From NCBI RefSeq assembly GCF_900105655.1, contig NZ_LT629787.1, forward strand, positions 1,922,001 to 1,986,000: 64,000 nt of DNA. The letters run 5' to 3'. Positions 27,718-36,058 of the stretch are shown in pieces. The DNA comes from Halopseudomonas salegens. Its GTDB lineage: Bacteria; Pseudomonadota; Gammaproteobacteria; Pseudomonadales; Pseudomonadaceae. Positions within the stretch are counted from its first letter, which is position 1. Every line of letters begins with the position of its first letter. The notes below the pieces were generated by a model. It searched no databases. It worked only from the letters and a program-made list of their open reading frames with translations, and was not told the origin of the DNA. Position numbers and translations under genes: made by a program.

Positions 27718-28761
27718 ATGACTCAATCGACGTCACCGCTTGCCTGCCAGCGCTTGCAGGAAAGAGCTTTTTGGGTTCAGGGGATTTACAAGGCCTTGTC
27801 CTACTGCGACAAGTCACCGGAACAACTGCCCGATCACCTGCAGTCATTGTGCAGCGCTGACAATCTGACGGCCACCAAAGTCAGTCAGGCGCAGATGAAT
27901 CAGCTCTGGCAGGCGGCCATGGAGTTGACCGGTGATCCGCATTTTGGCCTGCATATGGGGCAAATGACCTGCGGCAATACCCTGAAGGTATTGATTCTTG
28001 CCGCCTCTTCCAGCGCAACAGCGGGTGACGCCATTGAGCGTATCATTCATTTTTTCCCGATCTTCAGCACTCAAGCCCAACTGTATACCACCGAAGATGA
28101 GCAATACCTGACGCTCTATCTGCAACCCAAGGGCAACCCGCACGCCATGCATATCGAGGCATTGATCAGCCAATGCGAGAAAATCTGGCGTGCGATCACC
28201 CCGGAAAAATTGCCTCTGGTGATGGAAACCCGTCTGCCCCAGGACAGTGATCGCAATCGACCACTATACGAGCAAGCCCTCGGTTGCAAGGTGCGCACCG
28301 GCAGCAAACGCATTGCCGTGCGTTTCAACCACCAGGCACTTCGCGAACCTCTGAGCAGTGCTGATGATTTTTTGTTGCGACGACTGGATACCTCACTGGA
28401 AGACATGCTCAGTGAACTGCCCAATGTGGACTTTGCCGAGCAGGTCAAGCAGCGCATTCGGCAGCTGATAGGCGAGCGCGAAGTCAATGAAGAGCTGGTG
28501 GCGGCGCCTTTCAATATGAGCCCACGGCATTTGCGTCGCAAGTTGAGTGCCGTGCAAACCACCTATGAGCGCTTGCTGGACGAAGTACGGATGGAAATAG
28601 CCATTCGACTGATTCGAGAAGCGCGTCTGAGCCTGGGACGGATTGCCTACGAGCTGGGTTTTCTGGACCCGAGCAGCTTTACTCGCGCCTTCCGCCGCTG
28701 GACCGGGATGAGCCCGACGGCGTTCAAGGATAATGCCCTGAAAGATCGGGCTGCGTCCTAG
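27718..28761 (+). CDS. AraC-family regulator 1
   Basis: A 347-residue transcription factor with an N-terminal arabinose-binding-type effector domain (about 30-215) and a C-terminal double helix-turn-helix (about 245-340). The second HTH and its tail read LGRIAYELGFLDPSSFTRAFRRWTGMSPTAFK, as in OruR/ArgR-like pseudomonad regulators. I take the ATG at 27718 (GAAGAGA upstream). An earlier in-frame ATG at 27598 would add 40 residues unlike the family. It is divergent from DUF1302 copy A, so it probably controls that operon and itself. Its HTH resembles regulator 2 closely, but its effector domain does not. Confidence 0.9.
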   Translation: MTQSTSPLACQRLQERAFWVQGIYKALSYCDKSPEQLPDHLQSLCSADNLTATKVSQAQMNQLWQAAMELTGDPHFGLHMGQMTCGNTLKVLILAASSSATAGDAIERIIHFFPIFSTQAQLYTTEDEQYLTLYLQPKGNPHAMHIEALISQCEKIWRAITPEKLPLVMETRLPQDSDRNRPLYEQALGCKVRTGSKRIAVRFNHQALREPLSSADDFLLRRLDTSLEDMLSELPNVDFAEQVKQRIRQLIGEREVNEELVAAPFNMSPRHLRRKLSAVQTTYERLLDEVRMEIAIRLIREARLSLGRIAYELGFLDPSSFTRAFRRWTGMSPTAFKDNALKDRAAS

Positions 28762-28786
28762 GGGACAACCCGTCACAGTCCTGAAT

Positions 28787-28818
28787 AAAAAAGGGGGAGC
28801 CGAAGCTCCCCCTTTTTT
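28787..28818. terminator. Bidirectional intrinsic terminator
   Basis: A 14-base stem (28787-28800 with 28805-28818) over a CGAA loop has A-run and T-run flanks, so it works on both strands. It serves AraC regulator 1 (plus) and the second DUF1302-DUF1329 operon (minus), which converge here. Confidence 0.95.
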
Positions 28819-28857
28819 GTGGTCATCCCTGACCCGTCAGCTTGTGACTGACACCAA

Positions 28858-30219
28858 TCAACGTACCCCGGATGCGCGCAGTGCGGCCGGCGTGAACTGG
28901 TTGTAACTCGGCGTGTAATCAAAGTTCGGCGCCGCACGCTCTTCGGTGTACATACCCAGAGCGATGTAACGACCAGCGATCAGATCATACAGGGTTTCAA
29001 TTGCATACCCCGGGATCTTCTCGTGATAGTTGTGCGCAATGTGGCCTTCACCTACGCGCCACAGAGTGCCACGACCGTCGTAGTGATCGGCCAGGGTGAT
29101 CAGCCAGGAGTCTTCGTCCATAAAGAAGTTACGCTGGGCGTAAATATGGCGTTGACCATCCTTGACCGTACCCTGCACTTCCCACACGCGATGCAGCTCG
29201 AAACGGGTGTGTTCCGGGTTGATATGACCCGCCTGCAACACATCCTCGTACGGCAGACCACGCTCGGTCAGCTTGTAGCTGTTGTAGGGAATGAAGACTT
29301 CCTTCTTGCCCACCAGCTCCCAGTCGTAACGATCCGGGGCACCGTTGTACATGGCGAAGTTGTCCGAGGTCCGCATGCCGTCCGACGCTGTACCCGGACC
29401 GTCATAGGCCACCTGCGGAGCGCGACGAACACGACGCTGACCCGCATTGTACACCCACGCCATACGCGGTTCCTGCAACTGATCCAGTGAATCGTGGACC
29501 AGCAACACGTTACCTGCCAGACGTGACGGCGCATTCACCCGTTGCTTGAAGTACAGCAAGGTGTTGGGAATGGACTCGTGATCCACATCCGCCATCTGGT
29601 TCGGATAACCGACTTCCTCTTCCAGCTTGATCAGGGTGTAGGAACCGTTCACCTGCGGCATCGCCTGCATGTAGAAACGATGCACGTTCTTGCGATAACG
29701 GGTGTTGTGGTTCCATACCACTTCCACGCCGCTCTGCGGAATCGGGAAGGCAAAGGTACCGTGCGGGAAGTTGGTGATGCCGTCACCGTTATTCACCAGC
29801 TGCGCCTGACCGGCCATACGCTGGACCTGGTCATACACATCCTGCGAATAACCGATGCTGCGATGTGACTGATACACCGGCATCTGGAAGGTTTCCGGAT
29901 AACGCTCGAACAGGGCGATCTGACCGGGGGTCAGGTTGTCGCTGTAGTCCTGGTAGTTTTGCGCGGTAATCACAAACTCGGGCTGCTCGCCCTCGTACGG
30001 ATTGACCGCAAAGCCATCCTCCAGAAGCCGACCGGCATCGCTATCCAGACCACCAGTCCACTCGGGAATGGTGCCCGCGGCATTGCCGGCACGCTCGGCA
30101 CCGACCGGCGTCAGGTCAGCACCCAGGCGGCTATAGTCGGGCTGCTGCGCCATAACGCTGGTGGCGAGCAAACTAAGCGCCAGACCACCGGCACCCAGCA
30201 GAGTCATTTGTTTACGCAT
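28858..30219 (-). CDS. DUF1329 protein, copy B
   Basis: A 453-residue periplasmic protein, identical to copy A over residues 1-299 by my reading. It differs at six positions after that: Ile/Val in the WEL(I/V)GKK stretch, Ala/Glu and Glu/Ala in the GLPY(A/E)DVLQ(E/A)GH stretch, Asn/Thr, Leu/Ile and Ser/Thr near the C-terminus. The signal peptide is the same. Its stop codon is TGA where copy A has TAA. It ends 39 bases before the bidirectional terminator (minus-strand direction). It is presumably functional, and likely exchangeable with copy A but expressed under a different regulator. Confidence 0.9.
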   Translation of the reverse strand: MRKQMTLLGAGGLALSLLATSVMAQQPDYSRLGADLTPVGAERAGNAAGTIPEWTGGLDSDAGRLLEDGFAVNPYEGEQPEFVITAQNYQDYSDNLTPGQIALFERYPETFQMPVYQSHRSIGYSQDVYDQVQRMAGQAQLVNNGDGITNFPHGTFAFPIPQSGVEVVWNHNTRYRKNVHRFYMQAMPQVNGSYTLIKLEEEVGYPNQMADVDHESIPNTLLYFKQRVNAPSRLAGNVLLVHDSLDQLQEPRMAWVYNAGQRRVRRAPQVAYDGPGTASDGMRTSDNFAMYNGAPDRYDWELVGKKEVFIPYNSYKLTERGLPYEDVLQAGHINPEHTRFELHRVWEVQGTVKDGQRHIYAQRNFFMDEDSWLITLADHYDGRGTLWRVGEGHIAHNYHEKIPGYAIETLYDLIAGRYIALGMYTEERAAPNFDYTPSYNQFTPAALRASGVR

Positions 30220-30242
30220 ATTGTTTTCTCCAATGGCCAGTA

Positions 30243-32168
30243 TTAGAAGCTTACGCTGAAGCTGACAGATGCAAAGTCACGGTCAACGTTGGTGTTGTAC
30301 TTACCATCGAAGTACGAGGTGTAGCTGATACTGGCGTTGTATTTGTTCGCGTAATCAGCATTCAGCGCCAGGCTGACTGATTTGGCATCTTCGTTGAAGT
30401 TCGGACCATAACCGTCAACATCATGCGACCAGGCAATGCTCGGGCTCAAGTTCACACCGCGGAACACGTTGCTGTAATCCAGCGCTGCACGGACCCGGTA
30501 GCCCCAGGACCAGTCGGTGTAGAAACCATCGTTCTCACACCAGCTCAACGCCCGGTTGCCACCGGTCAGGCTGGCCGCATCGACCGAGGCACAGGTGCCT
30601 TCAGCGCCGGTATCACCAGCCACGTAAGGGCTCTGACCAAACAGCGAGTCACGACCGAACTTGGTGGTATCACCCAGGCCACCGATGTGGTTGACACCCA
30701 CTTCACCCACCAGCGACAGGCGGCTGGCACCCATCACACGCTCGATAAAGTGAATGGCGGTTACCTGCGCCTGCCAGAATTCCTTGCGTACATAACCCTG
30801 AATGTAGTCGCCGGGGTTGACCTGACCTTCCAGGCCACGGTGGGTATTGTCGCTACCCGGAACCACGGCTACACCACCCGGTACACCAATGCCATCCAGC
30901 GGAATGCCCGCGGCCAGCAGTGCGGTACGGCTCTGGTCACCGGAGCTGATCTGCATCGGCATGTTCGGACGGTAGCTGATTTCACCACCCACCGAGGTAC
31001 CACCCAGGTTGGTCTGGAAGCTGACGCCATACAGACGGATATCTTCCGGGTACTCGAAGAAGTAACCCGCCGGACCCATGGCACCATCAACCCCTTGTAC
31101 CGGAGCCAGGGTGGAGCCAAAGATGGCAGGCGGCAGGGCGCCGGCACCAACCAGGGCATTCTGACCCAGAACACGGCCGGCAATGCTGGAGTAGAAAGGT
31201 GCACGGCTATGGTAGTTCATGGCATAGAAGCCGAACTCGGTGTCATTCAGCTGAGGCGCGAAATAACGGAAGGCCACACCCCACTGGCCATCATCACTGG
31301 CATCCTTGTCTTTGCGCGCGCGAACGATGTAGGGCGCATTGCCCAGTCCAGCCAGAGCAGCGTTGGGCTCACCCTGCGGATAGTCGGAACCCGCGACGAC
31401 CAGGCGGTCATTACAGCCCTTGGCCAGGGTGTCGGCACCCCAGAAAGTACCGCAGTTATCCAGAACTGAAGGCGCCCACTTCAGCTGATAGAAGGCCTCC
31501 ATGCTCAGGTTGGCGGTCAGACCCTGGTTCAGGTAGAGCATTTCCACCGGAATCAGGCCTTCCTTGAGTTCTGCACCAGGGCGACGCAAGGCGGCTACGT
31601 CGATCGGGTTGATGCTGTTGATGGAGTTCTGGATGAAAGTACTTTCACCCCAGCTGACAACCTGGCGACCGAGACGGATGTTGCCCGGGTTGTTGCCGAT
31701 GAAATAGTTGTGATAAACGAACGCATCCAGCAGATAGATACCGGAAGCCTTGGTCAACGGGTGACGGCCGGCATCATCGATATCGTAAAAACGCTGGCTG
31801 CCGTCTTTGGTTTCGAAATCGTACCAGTACTTGCCGCGGAAGAAGGCACCGGAGTTCTCGTAGGTCAGCGACAGGTCATGAGTACCGCGAACAATCTTGG
31901 AGAAGATGTCACCCTTCTCGTAGTTCAGGCGGCCGTCATCCGAGGTGCGGGCTACGGCCTGGCCATTCTGGCCTGGCGTGCGGTAATCGATGAACCGATC
32001 GTCCGCATCTTCCGTGGACATGCTCATGCCAATCGACAATTGCGAGTCAAACTGACCACGCACATCACCGATATCGAAAGCGACTGCGTTGGCGGTTCCT
32101 GAGAAGCTGGCCAGACTGATTGCCAAAGGCAATGCAGCAAGCTGCCAGGCGTGCATTTTTTTTGTCAT
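30243..32168 (-). CDS. DUF1302 outer-membrane protein, copy B
   Basis: A 641-residue predicted beta-barrel with the same signal peptide and the same C-terminal SVSFSVSF as copy A. About 18 substitutions are scattered along the chain, many in stretches that look like loops (for example GEPNAALAGLGNAPY against GEPTNALAGLGNASY, and ASVDAASLTGG against ASVDADSLTGG). That distribution fits selection keeping the barrel while surface loops drift. It is 23 bases upstream of DUF1329 copy B and divergent from AraC regulator 2, with about 270 bases between. The ribosome-site region is shared with copy A. The promoter region beyond it is not. Confidence 0.9.
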   Translation of the reverse strand: MTKKMHAWQLAALPLAISLASFSGTANAVAFDIGDVRGQFDSQLSIGMSMSTEDADDRFIDYRTPGQNGQAVARTSDDGRLNYEKGDIFSKIVRGTHDLSLTYENSGAFFRGKYWYDFETKDGSQRFYDIDDAGRHPLTKASGIYLLDAFVYHNYFIGNNPGNIRLGRQVVSWGESTFIQNSINSINPIDVAALRRPGAELKEGLIPVEMLYLNQGLTANLSMEAFYQLKWAPSVLDNCGTFWGADTLAKGCNDRLVVAGSDYPQGEPNAALAGLGNAPYIVRARKDKDASDDGQWGVAFRYFAPQLNDTEFGFYAMNYHSRAPFYSSIAGRVLGQNALVGAGALPPAIFGSTLAPVQGVDGAMGPAGYFFEYPEDIRLYGVSFQTNLGGTSVGGEISYRPNMPMQISSGDQSRTALLAAGIPLDGIGVPGGVAVVPGSDNTHRGLEGQVNPGDYIQGYVRKEFWQAQVTAIHFIERVMGASRLSLVGEVGVNHIGGLGDTTKFGRDSLFGQSPYVAGDTGAEGTCASVDAASLTGGNRALSWCENDGFYTDWSWGYRVRAALDYSNVFRGVNLSPSIAWSHDVDGYGPNFNEDAKSVSLALNADYANKYNASISYTSYFDGKYNTNVDRDFASVSFSVSF

Positions 32169-32368
32169 TGTGCTGCTCCGTTTAATTGACTAGTACCTGC
32201 GCACAAGTGAACAGGACGCGCCTAGTCTGCAACAGAGACAAGAGTTTTACCTGTCTCAGGCGGACCTTACTCTTTACCTGAGAGGACACGCCCAGGAAAA
32301 AGCTTAACGCCTCTATTTCAAGGGCAGACCCACCATTCAGACAATGAATACCCCTGTTCTCTTGGCTG

Positions 32369-32411
32369 GACGGGACATCGGAAATGCCGTACAACTAGCC
32401 GGACAGGACAT
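32369..32411 (+). promoter_or_regulatory. Two GAC(G/A)GGACAT motifs before AraC regulator 2
   Basis: GACGGGACAT at 32369-32378 and GACAGGACAT at 32402-32411 are direct repeats 33 bases apart, about three helical turns, ending 26 bases before the regulator start. The first is identical to the motif at 27568. Direct-repeat half-sites are usual for AraC-family binding. Confidence 0.5.
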
Positions 32412-32437
32412 AATGAGCTTAAAAGAAGAAACGTGAC

Positions 32438-33493
32438 ATGACTGCGACTTCCCCTTTGATCAGGACGAGCAGGGAGTCTAGCGCCGCACCGCAGGAACAT
32501 GCCTGCTGGCTGACTCTCATCAACCTCGGGCTGGCTTGCTACCACTGCTCTCTGGATGACTCATCATCCTCCCGGCCATTCAGTCAGACTCCGCGCAGTG
32601 CAACAGACCGCCTGAGCCAGGATACGTGCTCCATGCTCTGGAGCGAGGCGGTGTCTATCAGCAATGAGCCCTTGTTTGGCCTCCGGCTCATGCAACAGCA
32701 ACTTCCGACCCCCTTGCAAGCCGTTGCTTTGGCGGCCAGAGCATCTACCCACCTCGGCGCCGCGCTGGATATCCTGAGCCGCTATCTACCGTTACTGACC
32801 AATCAGGCGCGGCTGGACATCCACACTGACGAGCAACAAGCTCAGCTGATACTGCTACCGATCGGACAGCCTCACCAACAGCATCTTCATGCCATGTTGG
32901 GATATATCGTCCGATTGCTTGAAGAGTTGCACGAACATCGCCCGGCACAATTGCGTATTGAGATGCCACTGGAAAAGCACGTTCATGCTGAAGCAGAAAA
33001 ACTGTTGCAGCATTCACTGCAGGCGACCACCGATTATTGTCGTATCAGCCTGCCACGCGCAGCGCTGGAGATTCCACTCAGCGGCGCAGACGATATACTG
33101 CTCAATGGCATGCATGACACCCTGGGCAACATGTTGGCGCATACGCCAACCATTAGCCTGATCGAGCAGGTAAAAAAGCGTATTTTGACCCTGATGAGCT
33201 CAGGCGAGATATCGGAAAAAGCCATTGCCGAACCGATGAAAATCAGCCCGCGGCATTTGCGGCGAAAACTCAACCAGCACGGCACGACCTACGAACAGCT
33301 GGTTGACGAGGTTCGCCGCGACAACGCATTGCGACTGATTGCTGACCATGGACTGTCGCTGACCGAAATCGCCTATGAACTCGGTTTTCTCGACCCAAGC
33401 AGCTTTACCCGGGCCTTCCGCCGCTGGACGGATATGAGCCCAACCGGCTACCGGCGGCAGCAGGCTGGGGGCAAGCGCCGGCTCAGTGCTTGA
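32438..33493 (+). CDS. AraC-family regulator 2
   Basis: A 351-residue regulator built like regulator 1: an arabinose-binding-type effector domain (about 30-220) and a C-terminal double HTH. The HTH end LTEIAYELGFLDPSSFTRAFRRWTDMSPTGYR is nearly that of regulator 1, but the effector domain is only distantly similar. It is divergent from DUF1302 copy B. Together these suggest two regulators that sense different compounds while switching on equivalent outer-membrane proteins through similar sites. A purine-rich stretch (AAGAAGAAA) precedes the ATG. Its end overlaps the convergent methyltransferase gene by 11 bases. Confidence 0.9.
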   Translation: MTATSPLIRTSRESSAAPQEHACWLTLINLGLACYHCSLDDSSSSRPFSQTPRSATDRLSQDTCSMLWSEAVSISNEPLFGLRLMQQQLPTPLQAVALAARASTHLGAALDILSRYLPLLTNQARLDIHTDEQQAQLILLPIGQPHQQHLHAMLGYIVRLLEELHEHRPAQLRIEMPLEKHVHAEAEKLLQHSLQATTDYCRISLPRAALEIPLSGADDILLNGMHDTLGNMLAHTPTISLIEQVKKRILTLMSSGEISEKAIAEPMKISPRHLRRKLNQHGTTYEQLVDEVRRDNALRLIADHGLSLTEIAYELGFLDPSSFTRAFRRWTDMSPTGYRRQQAGGKRRLSA

Positions 33494-34325
33494 TGAACAA
33501 CAGGGTCATGCGATCACTTTCACCGATCGACAAATACTGTGCACGGTTTTCATCGCCAAGGCGCAGGGTTGGCGGCAAGGTCCAGACCCCTTCGGGGTGA
33601 TCGGTATTATCCTGTGGATTCTGATTGACCGGGCTGCGCGACAACAACTCAAAGCCGGCCTCTTCGGCCATGGCAATAATCAGTTCCTCTGCCACATAAC
33701 CGGTTTCGACCATCTGTTCCAGGCTGGTTCCGACGCGAGCACGGTGCTCCACCACACCCAGCTTGCCGCCAGGCTTGAGTGCAGCATAAAACTTGTTGAA
33801 AACAATTTGCGCCTGCTCTTCACCTGCGGCCAGCCAGTTATGCACATTACGGAAAGTCAGCACCCGATCGGCGGACTCGGGCTCGGCAATCGGCTGCTGC
33901 GGGTCGTAATTCAGCACACTCAGCTCAACACCCTCGAGCTTGCTGCGGGGGCGTTGCATGAGACGCTGATAGTCTTCCAGACTGTCACGAAAGTATTCGT
34001 TGTCGCTCTGCGGATCGAAATGGGCTGCAATCAGCTTGCCTTCCTCGCGCAGCAAGGGAGCGAGTATTTCACTGTACCAGCCCTCCCCGGGCCATGCTTC
34101 GATGACGGTATGCCCCGGCTCAACGCCAAAGAAGGCCAGCGTCTGTTCAGGGTTGCGATGAGCGTCGCGCATTACGTTGGTGATCGAGCGGCCGCCCGCA
34201 CTCACCGCCTGCCGCACAGCCTCCTGGTGCTCCAGCGATAACTGTGGCGGCATTGCGGCGTCTTGCTGGGCAACGGCAGACAGCGACAATGACAGCGCAA
34301 GCGACCCGACTAACTTTCTCAACAT
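33483..34325 (-). CDS. Exported methyltransferase-like protein (COG4798 type)
   Basis: A 280-residue protein with a clear Sec signal peptide (MLRKLVGSLALSLSLSAVAQ, residues 1-20) followed by a class I methyltransferase-like fold. The nucleotide-binding region reads VIEAWPGEGWYSEILAPLL, with G-x-G-W in place of the usual G-x-G-x-G. Later strands are DRVLTFRNVHNW and LKPGGKLGVVEHRA. This pattern fits the COG4798 predicted methyltransferases. A periplasmic place is odd, because S-adenosylmethionine is not known to be available there, so it may have another role. The arsenosugar-type gene arsS starts divergently 160 bases away, but this is not ArsM: its metal-binding cysteines are missing. Confidence 0.8.
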   Translation of the reverse strand: MLRKLVGSLALSLSLSAVAQQDAAMPPQLSLEHQEAVRQAVSAGGRSITNVMRDAHRNPEQTLAFFGVEPGHTVIEAWPGEGWYSEILAPLLREEGKLIAAHFDPQSDNEYFRDSLEDYQRLMQRPRSKLEGVELSVLNYDPQQPIAEPESADRVLTFRNVHNWLAAGEEQAQIVFNKFYAALKPGGKLGVVEHRARVGTSLEQMVETGYVAEELIIAMAEEAGFELLSRSPVNQNPQDNTDHPEGVWTLPPTLRLGDENRAQYLSIGESDRMTLLFIKH

Positions 34326-34484
34326 GGCAAAAAGTCCTCTCCAGAATTTTCAAATCAATCTGAATCCAGCCTAACAGTTGGAAACATTCAGGTCATTGCA
34401 GCGCCGGCATTATCCGGACAAAGGTGTAACATAGTCATAACTGTTGCATCTCAACAATACAGTTACCGGCCAAAGGATTATTCC

Positions 34485-35450
34485 GTGCGCGACACCTTGC
34501 CCCTGCTGAATCAACTTGACTTCCCTGCCCTGCAACGACGCGAGCTGGAAACCTTGCAGGTCAACCTGACCTACCTGTGCAATCAGCGCTGCCTGCACTG
34601 TCATGTCAACGCTGGCCCGACGCGCACGGAAAGCATGTCCGACGAGGTAATCCAGCTACTGTATGCAGTGATTGACAGCCACGCGGTACAGGCCCTGGAC
34701 CTGACGGGTGGCGCGCCGGAAATGCACCCTCGCTTCCGTGACATCGTTGCCCATGCCCGCGAAGAGGGGCTGGAGGTCATTGATCGCTGCAACCTGACCA
34801 TTCTCAGCGAACCGGGCTATGCCGATCTGGCCGAATTTCTCGCCGAACAAGGCGTTCAGGTGTCTGCCTCCCTACCCTGTTATTCGCGGGACAATGTTGA
34901 TCAGCAACGTGGAGACGGCGTATTCGAACGCAGCATACAGGGACTGCGCCAGCTCAACGCCCTGGGTTACGGACAGCCGGATAGCGGCCTGGAACTCAAC
35001 CTTGTCTACAACCCGCAAGGTCCCAGTCTGCCACCTCCCCAGCAGGCCTTGCAGGCCGATTACCAGCAACACCTGTGGGAAGATTTCGGCATTGTCTTCA
35101 ATCAGTTGCACACTATCACCAACCAGCCGATTGCCCGTTTTGGCAGCACGCTGGTGAGCAAGGGTCAGTTCAATACCTACATGACCCTGCTAAAGGACAA
35201 CTTCAGCAGCGACAACCTGCCAGGACTGATGTGCCGCAACACCGTCAGTGTCGACTGGCAGGGCTATCTGTATGACTGTGATTTCAACCAGATGCTCGAT
35301 CTACCCATGCCCACCCTCGCACGTGATCGTAGCCATTTGCGCGATTTGCTCGCAGCCCGATTGCAAGGCCGACCGATAGCGACCCGTGATCATTGTTTTG
35401 CCTGTACCGCAGGCCAGGGGTCGAGCTGCGGCGGTGCATTGGGTACATAA
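34485..35450 (+). CDS. arsS: Arsenosugar biosynthesis radical SAM protein ArsS
   Basis: A 321-residue radical SAM enzyme. The [4Fe-4S] motif is CNQRCLHC (Cys32, 36, 39) in the diagnostic context LQVNLTYLCNQRCLHCHVNA. Other ArsS-specific stretches are LDLTGGAPEMHP, IDRCNLTIL, NLVYNPQGPSLPP, DWQGYLYDCDFNQML and the C-terminal HCFACTAGQGSSCGGAL. Family knowledge: ArsS transfers the adenosyl moiety onto dimethylated arsenic on the way to arsenosugars. Some homologues carry selenocysteine, whereas this one has cysteine throughout. The start is GTG with AAAGGA upstream. It is convergent with the MarR gene. The other arsenosugar-labelled genes lie at 38.7 and 41.1 kb. Confidence 0.93.
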   Translation: MRDTLPLLNQLDFPALQRRELETLQVNLTYLCNQRCLHCHVNAGPTRTESMSDEVIQLLYAVIDSHAVQALDLTGGAPEMHPRFRDIVAHAREEGLEVIDRCNLTILSEPGYADLAEFLAEQGVQVSASLPCYSRDNVDQQRGDGVFERSIQGLRQLNALGYGQPDSGLELNLVYNPQGPSLPPPQQALQADYQQHLWEDFGIVFNQLHTITNQPIARFGSTLVSKGQFNTYMTLLKDNFSSDNLPGLMCRNTVSVDWQGYLYDCDFNQMLDLPMPTLARDRSHLRDLLAARLQGRPIATRDHCFACTAGQGSSCGGALGT

Positions 35451-35479
35451 GCGGAGTTTCCGCAACGGACGCCTCAGCG

Positions 35480-35950
35480 TCAGGTCGTCTTTGGCTGCTC
35501 TTCGCGCGCTCGTATCTGCCGATACAGCTCTTCTGCCGCAGACTTCAACGCGCGCGCCTGTTCCAGCTCCATATCGGCCATACACCACAAGCGGTGGGGT
35601 ATATCTTCAGCCTGCTGTCGCAGATCACGCCCGACCGCAGTCAGGCACATCAACCATTGCCGCTCATCGGTTTCGCCCTTGCGCCGTTCGATCAGTTCTT
35701 TTTGCTCAAGTCGCTTCAGGATCGGCGTCAAAGTGCCTGAATCCAAACGTGTTTTGCTGACCAGCTGTTTGATGGCGACGCCATCAGCCTCCCACAGAGC
35801 CAGCATGACCAGGTACTGCGGATAGGTCAGATCCAGCGGTTCCAGCAAGGGTCGATAGGCCCGTACCAGCGCGTTGGTCGCAGAGTACAGGGAATGGCAC
35901 AACTGGTTTTGTAACAACAGCGGATCAACGGCGTCAGTAGGTAAAGACAT
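35480..35950 (-). CDS. OhrR/MarR-family redox-type repressor
   Basis: A 156-residue winged-helix MarR protein of the OhrR branch. The N-terminal motif NQLCHSLYSATNALVRAYR contains Cys18, at the place of the peroxide-sensing cysteine of OhrR. LDLTYPQYLVMLALWE and the wing DSGTLTPILKRLEQKELIERR follow as in OhrR. Its usual partner, ohr, is not in the window. Instead the gene is divergent from a DUF1499 gene, with a palindrome on each side of the gap. It probably represses itself and the DUF1499-TVP38 flavoprotein genes in response to oxidation. Possible link to arsenic or peroxide stress is inference. Confidence 0.88.
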   Translation of the reverse strand: MSLPTDAVDPLLLQNQLCHSLYSATNALVRAYRPLLEPLDLTYPQYLVMLALWEADGVAIKQLVSKTRLDSGTLTPILKRLEQKELIERRKGETDERQWLMCLTAVGRDLRQQAEDIPHRLWCMADMELEQARALKSAAEELYRQIRAREEQPKTT

Positions 35951-35981
35951 GGCATACTCGGCAAGTAATGAATAATTTATT

Positions 35982-35991
35982 TTGCGCGCAA
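35982..35991. promoter_or_regulatory. Palindromic operator candidate 1 (MarR side)
   Basis: A perfect 10-base palindrome TTGCGCGCAA lies 32 bases upstream of the MarR-type regulator start. Its near copy sits 44 bases away, about four helical turns, on the DUF1499 side. Confidence 0.55.
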
Positions 35992-36025
35992 GCTATTGAC
36001 CGGTCAACCTCCACTGCGTATTGTT

Positions 36026-36035
36026 TTGCGCACAA
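36026..36035. promoter_or_regulatory. Palindromic operator candidate 2 (DUF1499 side)
   Basis: TTGCGCACAA, one base away from the perfect palindrome at 35982, lies 24 bases before the DUF1499 start. The shared context TTTTGCGC(G/A)CAAG(C/A)TA suggests one dimer per site, controlling both divergent promoters. Confidence 0.55.
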
Positions 36036-36058
36036 GATAATTTTATGGAAAAACGACC

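Larger units (their letters stand above)
28858..32182 (-). repeat. Direct repeat copy B (DUF1302-DUF1329 block)
   Basis: Second copy of the block at 24136-27460, shifted by 4,722 bases. Its boundaries lie at the DUF1329 stop codon and just upstream of the DUF1302 ribosome site. The terminators and promoter regions beyond them differ between the copies. Confidence 0.95.

Noticed and set aside
24136..32182. Mobile element or composite transposon carrying the duplicated block
   Set aside because: No transposase, terminal inverted repeats or target-site duplications are seen at the block edges, which coincide with gene ends.
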